Shown piece by piece: positions 52,384-61,792 of a stretch of DNA of 64,000 nt. A model generated the notes under the pieces. It was not told the DNA's origin, did no database searches, and saw only the letters and a program-made list of their open reading frames with translations. Where the stretch lies: contig NZ_JASVWB010000004.1 in assembly GCF_030287445.1 (NCBI RefSeq), positions 1,302,001 through 1,366,000 on the forward strand. The letters run 5' to 3'. The stretch's first letter is position 1, and each line of letters opens with the position of its first letter. This stretch comes from Streptomyces sp. ALI-76-A (GTDB lineage Bacteria > Actinomycetota > Actinomycetes > Streptomycetales > Streptomycetaceae). Both the position numbers and the translations under genes were made by a program.

Positions 52384-52820
52384 ATGTCCGCCACCGCTGG
52401 CGGTGCTCGTCTGGTGGCCGCTCAACTACTGGAGGAGCCCGTGCGGCTGGTCTGCTGGTTCACCAAGGGCACGACCGCGACGGTGGAGCTGCCCGAGCAG
52501 GACAACCCACAATTGGTGCGCGACATGGCAGGCGGGTTGATCGGGCGCGGCGACGACCGTTCGAGAGTTCGTGCGGGCGACCCGCCGGTTCGCCGCGGCT
52601 ATGGCCAAGTGCGGGCACGTCGGGGGCTCTGCGGAGCTCACCCGTGCTGCTCTCGTCGGGCAGCCGTGGGTGACCGGAGCCGCTCACGAGTCGATGATCC
52701 GCCGCAAGCTCGCTGCATTCGACCAGGACACCCAGGCGCTGCGTCCCGAGGTCCGCGAACTGGTGGGCGGACGGGCGTACGACCAGAAGCGTCGGCGGAC
52801 TCCAAGCCGCTGCTGCTGAC
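52384..52820 (+). pseudogene. Site-specific integrase, N-terminal remnant
   Basis: From ATG 52384 the frame gives E-E-P-V-R-L-V-C-W-F-T-K-G and D-N-P-Q-L-V-R-D-M-A-G-G-L-I; the continuation in a second frame (from ~52555) reads T-V-R-E-F-V-R-A-T-R-R-F-A-A-A-M-A, G-S-A-E-L-T-R-A-A-L and L-R-P-E-V-R-E-L-V-G-G-R-A. This is the SAM-like core-binding region of Streptomyces tyrosine integrases. The catalytic half is absent. It begins 19 bases after the ISL3 end. Confidence 0.5.
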
Positions 52821-53042
52821 CGGCCCCGAACGCGGGTACGGCCTGGTGTACATCGACCGCACACGTTTGCGATTCAAACAGGAGTACCCAAACCTCCTCC
52901 TTGTGGTGAACCTCCGTGCGGCATCCGTCGGGCCGCACCCCGGCTCTGCAGGATGAGACTCTGCCACCTGATCGCCGGGTCACCGTCCCGGTGCAGGAAC
53001 GGCACCTCTGCCCCCTCCCTTCGCGCGCAAGGACCGCCCACG

Positions 53043-53981
53043 TTGACCAGAATCCCGGCCCCGACCCCATCCGTCCGCCGCCTTGCCGCCCTCGCAGTCT
53101 GCGGCTTCCTCTTGGCATGCCCGGCCGTCGCGGGAGAGGCCGCCGCAGCTCCGGCAGCCGACGCGTCGAAGGGCAGCGCCACCGCAGCGGCCTTCCGCGC
53201 CGCGCTGGACGTCTCCGGGCTCGGAATGGCCGGATCGGTGCCCCTGCGAGCCTCGCTCAACGAGGTGCAGGCTCCGGCGACCGCCGAGAAGAAGGCCCTC
53301 GACGTCGCCCTCGACGGAGTCAACGGCGACCGCCCGGTCAATCTTCTGCAGGCCGACGTCGCCATGACGAAAGCCGATGTCGCGAGCGGCCGGGCGGAGG
53401 GAACCACCCGCCTCGTGCGGGTCCGGGTCCATGTGCCGGGGCTGCCGCTGCTGCCCGTGGTGGAGGTGGAGGAGGTGACTGCCACAGCGACCTGCGCCGC
53501 CGGACGCAAGCCGGTCGCCGAGTCCCAGGTACTTGGTCCCCTCACGGCGCTGGGCAGAGAGTTGCCGATGACGGACGGGGGCACCGTGGAGGTCCCGAAC
53601 GTGGGCAGGGTGCGGCTCGCCCTCTCCCACAAGGAGACGACCAGCAGTACGGCCGCCGCCACCTCAGTCCAGTTGCAGGTCTCGGTGGACCCGTTGAATC
53701 TGGGCGTCAAGAAGGTGGAGGGCACCGTGACCCTGGCGCAGGCCACCTGTCAGTCCCCGCGACCCACTGCCGAGTCGGCCATCCCGACAGCGCCTCTCCC
53801 GCACACGGGCAGCCCAGCAGCGCCCCTCCCGCGCACGGCCAGCCACTCCAAGGAGACCGACCTGGCCGAGACCGGTGGCAACGCGCTCACCCCGTATCTT
53901 CTGGCGGCGGGAGCGGTCCTCGTCACCGTAGGCGCAGGGGCCACAGCAATCGCTCGCCGGCGTAGCCGTAGCCGCCATTGA
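53043..53981 (+). CDS. SCO1860-family LAETG sortase-anchored surface protein
   Basis: 312 residues from TTG 53043 (AAGGA 9 bases before). Signal peptide R-R-L-A-A-L-A-V-C-G-F-L-L-A-C-P-A; mature beta-rich part with V-V-E-V-E-E-V-T-A-T-A-T-C and a second Cys in L-A-Q-A-T-C, the pair typical of the SCO1860 family. A Pro/Thr-rich linker with near-repeats (A-P-L-P-H-T-G-S-P-A-A-P-L-P-R-T-A-S) leads to the sorting signal L-A-E-T-G (274-278), a membrane helix and a basic tail. L-A-x-T-G is the class E sortase signal of Streptomyces (as in chaplins), so it should be wall-linked. Function unknown. Strong terminator downstream. Confidence 0.9.
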   Translation: MTRIPAPTPSVRRLAALAVCGFLLACPAVAGEAAAAPAADASKGSATAAAFRAALDVSGLGMAGSVPLRASLNEVQAPATAEKKALDVALDGVNGDRPVNLLQADVAMTKADVASGRAEGTTRLVRVRVHVPGLPLLPVVEVEEVTATATCAAGRKPVAESQVLGPLTALGRELPMTDGGTVEVPNVGRVRLALSHKETTSSTAAATSVQLQVSVDPLNLGVKKVEGTVTLAQATCQSPRPTAESAIPTAPLPHTGSPAAPLPRTASHSKETDLAETGGNALTPYLLAAGAVLVTVGAGATAIARRRSRSRH

Positions 53982-54109
53982 CGTCTCCGCACGCGTGGGT
54001 CCGGCCGAGCTTGCGGGAGCCCGCGACCTGGCAGGTCGCCAGGTCCTCAATGCAGTGGAGATTCCGCCGTCATCTGTGTCGCTTCGTTCGGCGCCGTTGT
54101 TTTGAGGCA

Positions 54110-54144
54110 CTGCGGGCCCCGCCGGATTCCGGCGAGGCCCGCAG
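54110..54144 (+). terminator. Terminator of the LAETG protein gene
   Basis: CTGCGGGCC (54110-54118) with GGCCCGCAG (54136-54144), plus an inner CGCCGG/CCGGCG stem: a long, nearly continuous hairpin. Confidence 0.8.
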
Positions 54145-54160
54145 ACGTCTGCTGCTGTGA

Positions 54161-54475
54161 TCAGGGGCTGAGATCCAGTACGCGGACCGGCTCGCCCGCC
54201 CACCGGTGCGGGGCGGTGGTCGGATGATCGCGCCGTCGGGACGGTCCGGGATGGGCCGCGCCGCGTACTGGCTGTGCGCCGCGGCCCAGGTCTCCTGCCG
54301 CGCTATGTCCAGGGCGGCGGCCAGGTCCAGATCGAGGACGGTGATTCCCGGCAGGGAAGCCAGGTGTTCGGCCGTCCCGGGCCGGGCGCGATCGGCTTTC
54401 ACTAACGCGCACGTCGGGGCGTACAGGAACCAGCCCGATTCGGCGTGGGCGCGGTGGATCAGACCCTGAGTGGGC
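54161..54475 (-). pseudogene. PIN-domain-like protein, C-terminal remnant with frameshift
   Basis: Minus-strand frame with H-A-E-S-G-W-F-L-Y-A-P-T-C-A-L-V-K-A-D-R, L-P-G-I-T-V-L-D-L-D-L-A-A-A-L-D-I-A-R, then after a shift near 54225 A-P-H-R-W-A-G-E-P-V-R-V-L-D-L and a stop at 54161. The alternating strands and A-x-A-x-A-x-x-H-A-like A-A-A-H-S-Q-Y region recall PIN-like toxin nucleases of actinomycetes. The N-terminal acidic strand is missing. The partner antitoxin gene is not visible. Confidence 0.5.
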
Positions 54476-54599
54476 GGACAAGGAAATCCACCCGGACGAG
54501 TTCGAGGCAGCATGGCTCCGAGCACGGCACGTCGACAGCGAGTAATAGGGGTCGACGCCACCGCGCAGCAGAGCCAGGACGGACCAGATCAACTGAGAT

Positions 54600-54892
54600 G
54601 GCGAGTGAAATGGGCCAAATCAATCGAGATCGGGACCAGATCACCGAAGACGGAATATCTGCTATCGAAGTTGGACCGATTGATCACCCACGAGCAAGCC
54701 CAACGGTTGTTACTCCGGCCTGGGGTGCCGGGCCGCTGCTGAGCGAGAACAGCCCTTGGGCACGGGGCCGATGTACGACGGCGTCCTGGACCCCTTGTTC
54801 GACCTCGCCGAACAGACCCCGTTCGAGATCAGCTGGTTCCTGGATCAAGGACTCGCGGCCGTTTCTCGCCGACATGGCACCCGATCGCCTGC
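54600..54892. other. Unassigned stretch
   Basis: A short plus-strand frame from 54771 (D-P-L-F-D-L-A-E-Q-T-P-F-E-I-S-W-F-L) looks protein-like for ~35 residues but has no RBS or recognisable family. Confidence 0.3.
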
Positions 54893-55429
54893 TTACTTGA
54901 TCAGGGCGTTCGCGACAATGATCACCAGGCCGATCAGCATGTCCAGACCCCCTGACCGGCACGAGGACGGCCATCCGTGCCCGGCGGTGCGGGCGGTCCA
55001 GGCGCCCCAGCCGAACAAGGCGATGGTGTTGAACAGCAGGGCCGCGTCCACTGCCGTGGTCTCTGACCACCACCCGCCTACCGCGCCAAGCAGTATCCCC
55101 ACCGTGGGCAGCACGGCGGCGACCAGTGGCCACTCGGCGAGCACCAGCCGCAGTCTGCTGGTGGTGGCTGCCTCGTCGACGGACGCACGCTGGGCGATGA
55201 CGTGCGCGTACCCGTGGGCAGCGCCTGACGCCAGCGCGGTGAGCAGGACCCACAGCGCGTCCGGACCGGGATCTGCCTTCTCGCCCGTCGCGTCTAGCGC
55301 GGCCACCAGGGCGCTGGCCAGCACCAGTCCGTAGATGCCGCTGAACAGCGACTGCTCCGGCGGCCGGTGCCGCGAGATCCACCTTGGTGTGACGTTCTCG
55401 GGGCGGACAGGGTCGGCGTGGTCGGGCAT
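54893..55429 (-). CDS. Four-helix integral membrane protein of unknown function
   Basis: 178 residues from ATG 55429. After a ~30-residue polar N-terminus come helices at about 30-50, 60-85 (L-W-V-L-L-T-A-L-A-S-G-A-A-H-G-Y-A-H), 100-125 (L-V-A-A-V-L-P-T-V-G-I-L-L-G) and 130-150, with a last hydrophobic C-terminus (M-L-I-G-L-V-I-I-V-A-N-A-L). The conserved-looking H-G-Y-A-H in a helix is notable. Similar small membrane proteins are common in actinomycetes as hypothetical proteins. Codon use is normal, and it appears intact. Confidence 0.75.
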   Translation of the reverse strand: MPDHADPVRPENVTPRWISRHRPPEQSLFSGIYGLVLASALVAALDATGEKADPGPDALWVLLTALASGAAHGYAHVIAQRASVDEAATTSRLRLVLAEWPLVAAVLPTVGILLGAVGGWWSETTAVDAALLFNTIALFGWGAWTARTAGHGWPSSCRSGGLDMLIGLVIIVANALIK

Positions 55430-55951
55430 CGCATCGCCTCGGTGCGGGAAGAGGGCTGGGTCCGCACATGCTCACCCGCGTGACGTCAGGGAACACGACG
55501 CCACGCGCTGCTCCGTCGGAACCCGGCTGAATATGGGGGCATCCCAGGCAGCTGAACGGATCGCCTGGACTCCCAGCCGCTCGTCGAAGTCGTACGGGTC
55601 GTCGACGGCGTCCATGACGCCCTCGGAGGCGGCGTCGAAGACGCCGGCGAACGCCTCGTGGAACCGGCGGCCTTGAGGGGTCGGCCTCCGCGTCCGAGAG
55701 CGAGGACGCCGACGCGAGCGGCAGCCCCGACGTCCGGTCGGCGACCGGCAAGCCCCCCGGCGTGTCGGCCCACCGCCACGCCCACGTTCACGAGCGCCGG
55801 CTCGGCCCCCACGGCCACCCCCACCACCGCGGCCCCGAGCCCGGACCCCTCCCCGACGGAGTGCGACCGCTTCCTGTGGTGGTGCACGTAAGGACTTCGC
55901 CTGTGCGAAGGCGGGACGGTCGTCGTCGGCCGCGTCCGGGGGAGAACTCCG
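55430..55951. other. Unassigned stretch with a minus-strand gene end
   Basis: A minus-strand frame ending at 55472 reads F-H-E-A-F-A-G-V-F-D-A-A-S-E-G-V-M-D-A, then D-D-P-Y-D-F-D-E-R-L-G-V, coherent for ~65 codons but without start or known family. The part from 55690 to 55880 is a low-complexity Thr/Pro/Ala-coding or Gly/Val-coding stretch depending on strand. Confidence 0.35.
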
Positions 55952-58130
55952 TTACGGCCCGCTGTGGAGCGATGCCCACAGGTGCGGTCGACCGGGATGC
56001 TCGGCGCGCAGGTGCCGGATGACGCGATGGAGCGCGGTCGCCGCGTCATCGGCGGACGGTGTGTCCGGCATCAGCCGGTAGAAGTGATCGGCCGCGCCGG
56101 CCGCGACGCGGTCGTCCAGCGGCCAGAGACTCGCGACGACATGCCGGAACCCGGCCAGCTGGAACGCGGAGGCAAGGTGGATGGACTCGTCCGCGTGCCG
56201 CCGGCCGACGTGTCCGGTGGAGCACGCGGACAGGTATGCCAGTTCGGCCTCGTGGAGGTCGCGGCGGCCGATCTCCGCGATGGACAGCACACCGTCGTGG
56301 AGATGGAGCCCGCCTTCGGAGGGCGCGTGGGGGTCGGTGCCGGCGTGGCAGGCGAAGTGCGCCCAGCTCGCCTCGGGGAGCGCGCCGGTCACCCGGGCGG
56401 CGGTGGCCTGCTCATTGGTGAGCAACGGCATGTCCGGATGGGCCGCGTGCAGGCTCGCCGCCTCGGCGGCGGTGGCCGGCAGGTCCGGCAGGCCCGGGGT
56501 CCGGTCGAGGGCGACGGTGAGCCGGCGCAGGACCGTCGCGGCCGGACGTCTCTGGGCGCGTGCCAGGGCCCGCAGGGTGGGTGTGTACGACGAGAGCACC
56601 CGGTCGAGCGCCCCGGTCCGGTCGGGGTGCCCGGCCGCGTGCAGCGGCAGCAGCGCGAGCGGACCGGTCGGCATCCACCACACGCGGGGGAGTACTCCGT
56701 CGTCCGGACGGAGCCGGTGTTCGACTGCGTCGAGGACCGGTTCGACCGCCGTGTCCCACAGCCGGCCGAGCAGTTCCGTCAGCACCCGCTGCCGGCGCAA
56801 CTCGCCGGTGAACGACCCGGCGTCGTGCGTCGCTTCCGTCAACTCGACGGCCCACGCCTCGGCATCGGCCAGCCGCAGGTCGGGCAGCGGTACCAGCAAC
56901 GGGGGCCCGTCGGCGGTGACGACGATGCCGTCGCACCTCTGCAGTCCGGCGTTGAGCAGCACGACCGCCCCGTCGGCGGCGGCCGGTCGCAGCTCGCTCC
57001 ACGCCGGCGGGAGCAGGAACCGGTCCAGACCCGGCAGGCGCCGGATCTCCGCCAGGACGGCGTCGTGCTCGGCCCACAGCCTTCTGCGCCGATCCACGTG
57101 ATCGATGTCCTGGCCATCGGGCGTGGCCAGGTCCGGGGGATCCGGCGCGTTGAGGGCGTCGCGGACGCGGCTCAGGCGGCGGGCCAGTGCGGGGTGCTCG
57201 GCCGCCAGGTCCGCGAGGGGCGTCCGCAGCGCCAGCCGGGACGCCAGCAGGACCGACCGGCCCAGCTCACCGGCCTGGACCGCGCCGCCCGGGTCGTCGA
57301 GGGCACAGTGCACGGCGATCGTCTCGCCGACCAGTCCGTGGTTCGCGCCGAGGCGGTGCTCGTGGTCCGCAAACGAGGTCTCCCGCGCCGCGACCGACGG
57401 CAGCAGCTCCACCGCCGTGTCGAACAGCAGCCGGGCACTGTGCGGTTCGTCCAGCAGGTAGACGAGCCGGCCCACCGCCCAGCAGGCGCGGACCCGGTCG
57501 AGCGGGGGGCGACGTCGTGGCCGCGAGTGCGTCCTGCGCGAGCCGGACGATCCGACACCGGTCGAGGGGGCCGCCGCTGCTCCACCGCCTCCGGTAACAG
57601 GTCCCGAGGAGGTAGATGCGTGCCGCCCGGTTGGGATGGTCGCCGGGGGTGGCCGTGACCGCCTGTTCCGCGGCGTCGACGGCACGGTCGAGATCGGACA
57701 CGTCGCCGGTCCGCTGGAACCGCAGCCGGTAGGCATAGCCGAGGCCGAACAGCTACCGCGCGCGCTGCGGGTGGCCGGCGGGGACCGCGGCGGCCGTCTC
57801 CCGCGCCAGGTCGACGGAGCGGTCCAGGTCGGCCGGGTCGCCCGAGTGCTCGTACCGTGTCTGGTGGACCCGCGCGAGGTTGAACAGGCGCAGCGCGCGG
57901 TCGGGGTGGTCCGCCGGTGTGGCCGCGACCGCCAGGAGTACGAGGTCGACGGCGCGGTCGAAGTCGGTCGCGGCACGGCTGCGCTGGGACCGATCCTGGT
58001 AGGCGGCCCCGAGGCCGTTCAGGTACATGGCCCGGGCCGGGTGGTCGTCCGGTGTGGCGGCCAGGGCCTGTTCGTGATGTGTGAGGGCCCGGTCCAGGTC
58101 GCGGCAGGCTGCCGTTGTGCCAGAACCGCT
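55952..58130 (-). pseudogene. TPR-CHAT protease-like protein, broken
   Basis: The 3' two thirds (to about 57510) is one open frame encoding a helical linker and a complete CHAT (caspase-like) domain with the catalytic dyad in A-H-F-A-C-H-A-G-T-D and Y-L-S-A-C-S-T-G-H, ending H-L-W-A-S-L-H-S-G-P. Upstream the minus strand encodes tetratricopeptide repeats of ~34-45 residues (A-x-A-T-P-x-D-H-P-x-R-A recurs), but in another frame; the switch is at a C6 run at 57511-57516. A TAG at 57753-57755 interrupts the repeats where the repeat pattern expects Tyr, and the N-terminus beyond 58130 is lost. CHAT proteases act in effector or cell-death style systems; no target protein gene is beside it. Confidence 0.8.
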
Positions 58131-58149
58131 GCTTGAGGGCGCTGCCGAG

Positions 58150-58578
58150 TCATGAACGGATGATGGCCTGCTCGAGCAAGTCGTGAAGGACGCGCTGCTG
58201 CTGGGGGGTGAGGCCGGCCAGCGGTGAGTCCTGGGCGAGGAGTTCGAGGAGCCGTTCGCGGAGGGCAGTGCCCTCCGCGTTGAGGACGAGGTGCTTGGCG
58301 CGCCGGTCGGTGGGATGCGCGCGGCGCTCGACTAGGCCCTGCTTCTCGAGCTTATCGACGACGAAGGTGGCGTTGGAGGGCTCGCAACTCATGCGCTCGG
58401 CGAGCTCCCGCATGGTTATCGGCCCGGTCATCTCCCGCAGCGCGGTCGCCTGGGCTGCCGTCAGGCCAAGGGTGACGGCGCGTGCGCGTACGTGATCCGC
58501 GATCTGCTGGGCCAGTCCGTTCACCAGACCGCACAGCTCTCGCTCGGCGATGGCCTGCGCTTCCGGGGGCGTCGTCAT
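58150..58578 (-). CDS. MarR-family transcriptional regulator
   Basis: 142 residues from ATG 58578 (GTG 58587 possible). Winged helix-turn-helix: L-T-A-A-Q-A-T-A-L-R-E-M, T-M-R-E-L-A-E-R-M-S-C-E-P-S-N-A-T-F-V-V recognition helix and the wing D-R-R-A-K-H-L-V-L-N-A-E-G, with long dimerisation helices at both ends. It is divergent from a metallo-beta-lactamase-fold hydrolase with 132 bases between, which contain repeated GCTTGA half-sites, so autoregulation together with control of the hydrolase is the natural expectation. Confidence 0.92.
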   Translation of the reverse strand: MTTPPEAQAIAERELCGLVNGLAQQIADHVRARAVTLGLTAAQATALREMTGPITMRELAERMSCEPSNATFVVDKLEKQGLVERRAHPTDRRAKHLVLNAEGTALRERLLELLAQDSPLAGLTPQQQRVLHDLLEQAIIRS

Positions 58579-58600
58579 GCGTCCCACCCTAGCAAGTCCA

Positions 58601-58640
58601 TCAAGCCAGAATAATTAGAGCTTGAATGCTTCTAGCTTGA
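58601..58640. promoter_or_regulatory. MarR-type operator region between divergent genes
   Basis: TCAAGC at 58601-58606 and GCTTGA at 58620-58625 form an inverted repeat; a further GCTTGA stands at 58635-58640. The area is AT-rich against the background, and candidate -10 sequences for both directions overlap it. Confidence 0.55.
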
Positions 58641-58710
58641 TGCTTATGGTGGCGTGGTCGTCGCCGGGAGACCCGGCGACGAGCTGACACACCGAATGGG
58701 GAGAGGGACC

Positions 58711-59601
58711 ATGGTGATGAACTCCGCGGTTGACCAGAGCGAGCGGCTGCGGCGGCCCGCGGGTATCCGCTCGGTATGGCTGGGCGACACGAGGGTGTCC
58801 TTCGTGCCGGACGGGGACGTGCGGCTTCCGCCGCGCGGTTGGCTCCCGGACACCACCGACGAGGTGTGGGCCGGACACCCGGACTACCTGGACGCCTCCG
58901 GCCACCTCGTGGCGAGCATCGGTGCCCTGCTGGTGGAGAACGGCGATCGCGCGCTGCTGATCGACGCGGGGTTCGGGCCGCAGACGCTGCCGCCCGATCC
59001 GGGCACCCCCCGTGGCGTCATCCATGGGGGTGCGCTCTTGGGCAGTCTGGCCGAACTCGGCCGCAGGCCGGAAGAGATCGAGGTGCTGGCGTTCACGCAC
59101 CTGCACCCCGATCACCTCGGTTGGGCCTGGCACTCCGCCCCGGGCGGTGACCGGCCCGCGTTCGCCCATGCCGACTACCTGGTGTCCGAGCCGGAATGGG
59201 CCCAGCGAGACCTCCTGGCGACGCACGGCATGGCCGAGGAGATCACCGGCCTGGCACCGTATGTGCGCACGGTGACGGACGGTCAGGAGATCTTCCCCGG
59301 TGTGCGAGTCCGGATCACCGCCGGTCACACGGCCGGGCATGCCGAGTACGTCATCACGTCGGGCGGGCGGCGGTTAATCGCCTTCGGCGACGCCCTGCAC
59401 TCACCGATCCAGGTCGACCACCCCGAATGGTCTGCGGCCGTCGACCACGACCCCGTTCGGTCCGCCGACCACCGTCGCCGTCTCGTCGTCGAGCTGAAAG
59501 AACCCGACACAATCGGCTTCGGCATCCACTTCGCCGACGTTGTGTTCGGGCAGGTCCGGCGGGACGGCGACGGTCCCGCCTGGCGCCCCCTGGACGCCTG
59601 A
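58711..59601 (+). CDS. Metallo-beta-lactamase-fold hydrolase
   Basis: 296 residues from ATG 58711 (ATG 58717 has better spacing to GAGAGGG). The zinc motif T-H-L-H-P-D-H (His 130, His 132, Asp 134, His 135) is complete, followed by the V-R-I-T-A-G-H-T-A-G-H-A histidine and F-G-D-A-L-H (bridging Asp) and a final G-F-G-I-H-F-A-D. The shape fits the AttM/quorum-lactonase-like and related small-molecule hydrolases; the substrate is unknown. Divergent from and probably controlled by the MarR regulator. Confidence 0.92.
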   Translation: MVMNSAVDQSERLRRPAGIRSVWLGDTRVSFVPDGDVRLPPRGWLPDTTDEVWAGHPDYLDASGHLVASIGALLVENGDRALLIDAGFGPQTLPPDPGTPRGVIHGGALLGSLAELGRRPEEIEVLAFTHLHPDHLGWAWHSAPGGDRPAFAHADYLVSEPEWAQRDLLATHGMAEEITGLAPYVRTVTDGQEIFPGVRVRITAGHTAGHAEYVITSGGRRLIAFGDALHSPIQVDHPEWSAAVDHDPVRSADHRRRLVVELKEPDTIGFGIHFADVVFGQVRRDGDGPAWRPLDA

Positions 59602-59673
59602 CCCGCCGGTAGGAGGACCGTCATCAGACCCCCGGCCGGCTCGGACCTCTAGCCCTGTAGTACTAGGGCGGCG

Positions 59674-60567
59674 TCAGCGGAAGGTGTCACACCGTGTCAT
59701 GTCCCCGGTACGGTAGCCACGGTCGAACCACTCCTGCCGCTGTTCGGCCGAGCCGTGAGTCCAGGTGTCGGGGGTCACCCGCCCCTGGAACTTCTCCTGG
59801 ATCCGGTCGTCGCCGACAGCCGCAGCCGCGTCCAGCCCGTCCCGGATGTCCGCGTCCGTAAGGCTTGTGATCAGTGGCCTGCCCGTGGACTCGTCCTTGA
59901 CAGTCGTCGCGTTGTGCGCCCACACGCCCGCGTAGCAGTCGGCCTGGAGCTCCGTCTTGACCGAGGCACTGTCCGCACCGGTCAGCCCGTTCTGGGACTT
60001 GTCCAGCGTTCCCTCGAGGTCCTGGACATGGTGCCCGTACTCGTGTGCCACCACGTAGGCCTGAGCGAAGGGCCCGCCGCTCGCTCCGAACTTCGTCCGC
60101 AGCTCGTCGAAGAAGTTGAGGTCGAGGTAGACCTTTCCGTCGCCGGGACAGTAGAAGGGACCCACCTCGGACGTAGCGGTACCGCACGCTGTACTCACGC
60201 GTCGGCTGAAGAGCACCGTCGGCGCCTCTGTGTAGGCGACCTGGCGGCGCGCGGACTCCTGTCTCCAATAGTCCTGAACGCTGTTGACCACCGCCACGAT
60301 GCGGCAGTCGTCTTTGGTATTGGCATCCTGTCCGGTACGGCAGGCCTGCTCGACGCGGGCGAGGGAGGACGAGGCCGCCGGCGCCGGCTCATCGCCACCG
60401 GAGGAGAGGCCCAACTGGTCGGGGCTGATCCCGAGCGCGAGTCCCACGACCAGTGCGACGAGGCCGGCGATACCGCCGCCGATGGTCGCTCCGCCACCGG
60501 GGATCCGACTGCCACGCACGTCCTGTACCTCGGTGGTGTCCAGACGGGCATTGTCGTCGAACTGCAT
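59674..60567 (-). CDS. Membrane-anchored neutral zinc metallopeptidase, YpfJ family
   Basis: 297 residues from ATG 60567. One N-terminal membrane helix (I-G-G-G-I-A-G-L-V-A-L-V-V-G-L-A-L-G), then the external catalytic domain with H-E-Y-G-H (175-179) and Glu 206 in E-L-Q-A-D as third zinc ligand. The preceding Y-L-D-L-N-F-F and F-Y-C-P-G-D segments and the C-terminal G-S-A-E-Q-R-x-x-W-F-x-x-G-Y motif are diagnostic of the YpfJ group. Cys residues probably form disulfides. Physiological substrate unknown; convergent with the hydrolase gene. Confidence 0.92.
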   Translation of the reverse strand: MQFDDNARLDTTEVQDVRGSRIPGGGATIGGGIAGLVALVVGLALGISPDQLGLSSGGDEPAPAASSSLARVEQACRTGQDANTKDDCRIVAVVNSVQDYWRQESARRQVAYTEAPTVLFSRRVSTACGTATSEVGPFYCPGDGKVYLDLNFFDELRTKFGASGGPFAQAYVVAHEYGHHVQDLEGTLDKSQNGLTGADSASVKTELQADCYAGVWAHNATTVKDESTGRPLITSLTDADIRDGLDAAAAVGDDRIQEKFQGRVTPDTWTHGSAEQRQEWFDRGYRTGDMTRCDTFR

Positions 60568-60846
60568 GGAGGACCGCCTTTGCCGCATGTCGTTGCCAGG
60601 TCGCTGCTCCTTGTACCCCGTTTGCCATGCCCGGCGCCCTGCGAGCGGTCAGCACCGTCCGCCGCGTGAGAGGGTCCCCGGCCGGTCCGTCAATCCGCGT
60701 CGTTCCCGGCACCGCCCACGACAGGACGCGGGCGAACGGCATGCGTCCAAATCCGACGTTGACGGGAACCCGGGACTTGGCCCAAGGCCGGGTAGTTAGC
60801 GTTTTTGCAGGTCACGCAAGGGAGCTGAGGAAGTCCTGACGCGCAG

Positions 60847-60912
60847 CAACGGAGCTCGTTGGTACAGGCAGGCAGTCGTCCAAGACAGCTTGTTCCCGAA
60901 GGAGCTCCGTTG
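60847..60912 (+). promoter_or_regulatory. Leader stem sequestering the RBS and start of the IS4 transposase
   Basis: CAACGGAGCTC (60847-60857) is the perfect complement of GAGCTCCGTTG (60902-60912), which contains part of the GGAG ribosome-binding site and the TTG start codon. The same pair is kept in the fragment at 25182-25240. Confidence 0.65.
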
Positions 60913-61735
60913 CCCGGTCATTGTGTCCTGCCGTCGCCGCTGGCGACCATCACCCGTACGGTCACTGTGGCCGCGAGTCGGTTCGCGCCGGGCCATCTGG
61001 GAGAGCTGACGCCGGTCGTGCCGTTCGAGCTGGTCGATGCCGTCTTGTCGGAGACGCGGACCGTGCAGCGGCGGCTGCGGGATCTTCCCTCACGGGTCGG
61101 GGTCTACTTTCTGCTGGCGACGTGCATGTTCCCCGAGGTCGGCTATCGGCTCGTGTGGGCCAAACTGACGGCCGGTCTGTCGGGAATCCCGGTTGTCCAC
61201 CCGAGCACGAAGGCACTCCGTGATCTGCGCCGCCGACTCGGCAGCGCGCCGGTGCGTGCGTTGTTCGAGGTGCTGGCCGGGCCGTTGGCCAGGCCAACCA
61301 TGCCGGGGGTGCGGTTCGGCCCGTATCGGACGGTGTCGTTCGACGGCGGCAGCTCGATCAAGGTGCCTGACAGCGAACGCAACCGGGGCTGGCTGGGGCG
61401 GTGCCCGCACGGCGGGTATCCCCAGGTCGAGCTGATGACGCTGGTCGAGACCGGCACCCGGGCCGTCATCGCGGCGGTCTTCGGCCCCACCCGGGAGGGC
61501 GAAACCTCCTACGCCACCAGGCTGTTGCACCATCTGGGCCCCGAGTTGCTGGTGCTGTGGGACCGGGGCTTCGACAGCAACGACTTCCTCACCGCCGTGC
61601 ACGCCACCGGCGCACAGGTCCTGGGCCGCATCCGCCAGCGCCGCCGCCCACCAGTCCTTCAAACTCTCGCCGACTCCTCCTACCTCTCGGTCATCGGCGG
61701 CGTCCCGGTGCGCATCATCGAAGCACTGCGCCCGC
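60910..61735 (+). pseudogene. IS4-family transposase lacking its C-terminus
   Basis: From TTG 60910 about 275 codons match Streptomyces IS4 transposases: V-V-P-F-E-L-V-D-A-V-L-S-E-T, R-D-L-P-S-R-V-G-V-Y-F-L-L, Y-R-T-V-S-F-D-G-G-S-S (first Asp) and L-V-L-W-D-R-G-F-D-S-N (second Asp). The family normally continues ~130 residues with the Y-R-E/W-E-x-E glutamate region, which is missing; the frame runs on open into unrelated sequence after V-R-I-I-E-A-L. The protein cannot be catalytic. Confidence 0.85.
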
Positions 61736-61792
61736 CGACGACCCCACGACGGCGGGCGCAGTGCTGCCCACTCACATCTGGAGGATCCGCCC

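Larger units (their letters stand above)
60778..61735 (+). mobile_element. IS4-family element, 3'-truncated
   Basis: The left end and leader match the fragment at 24930-25307. The right side is lost: similarity to IS4 transposases ends near 61735. Confidence 0.75.

Noticed and set aside
55964..57658. 564-codon plus-strand frame opposite the CHAT gene
   Set aside because: Shadow of the CHAT frame; low-complexity Arg/Gly/Val composition.
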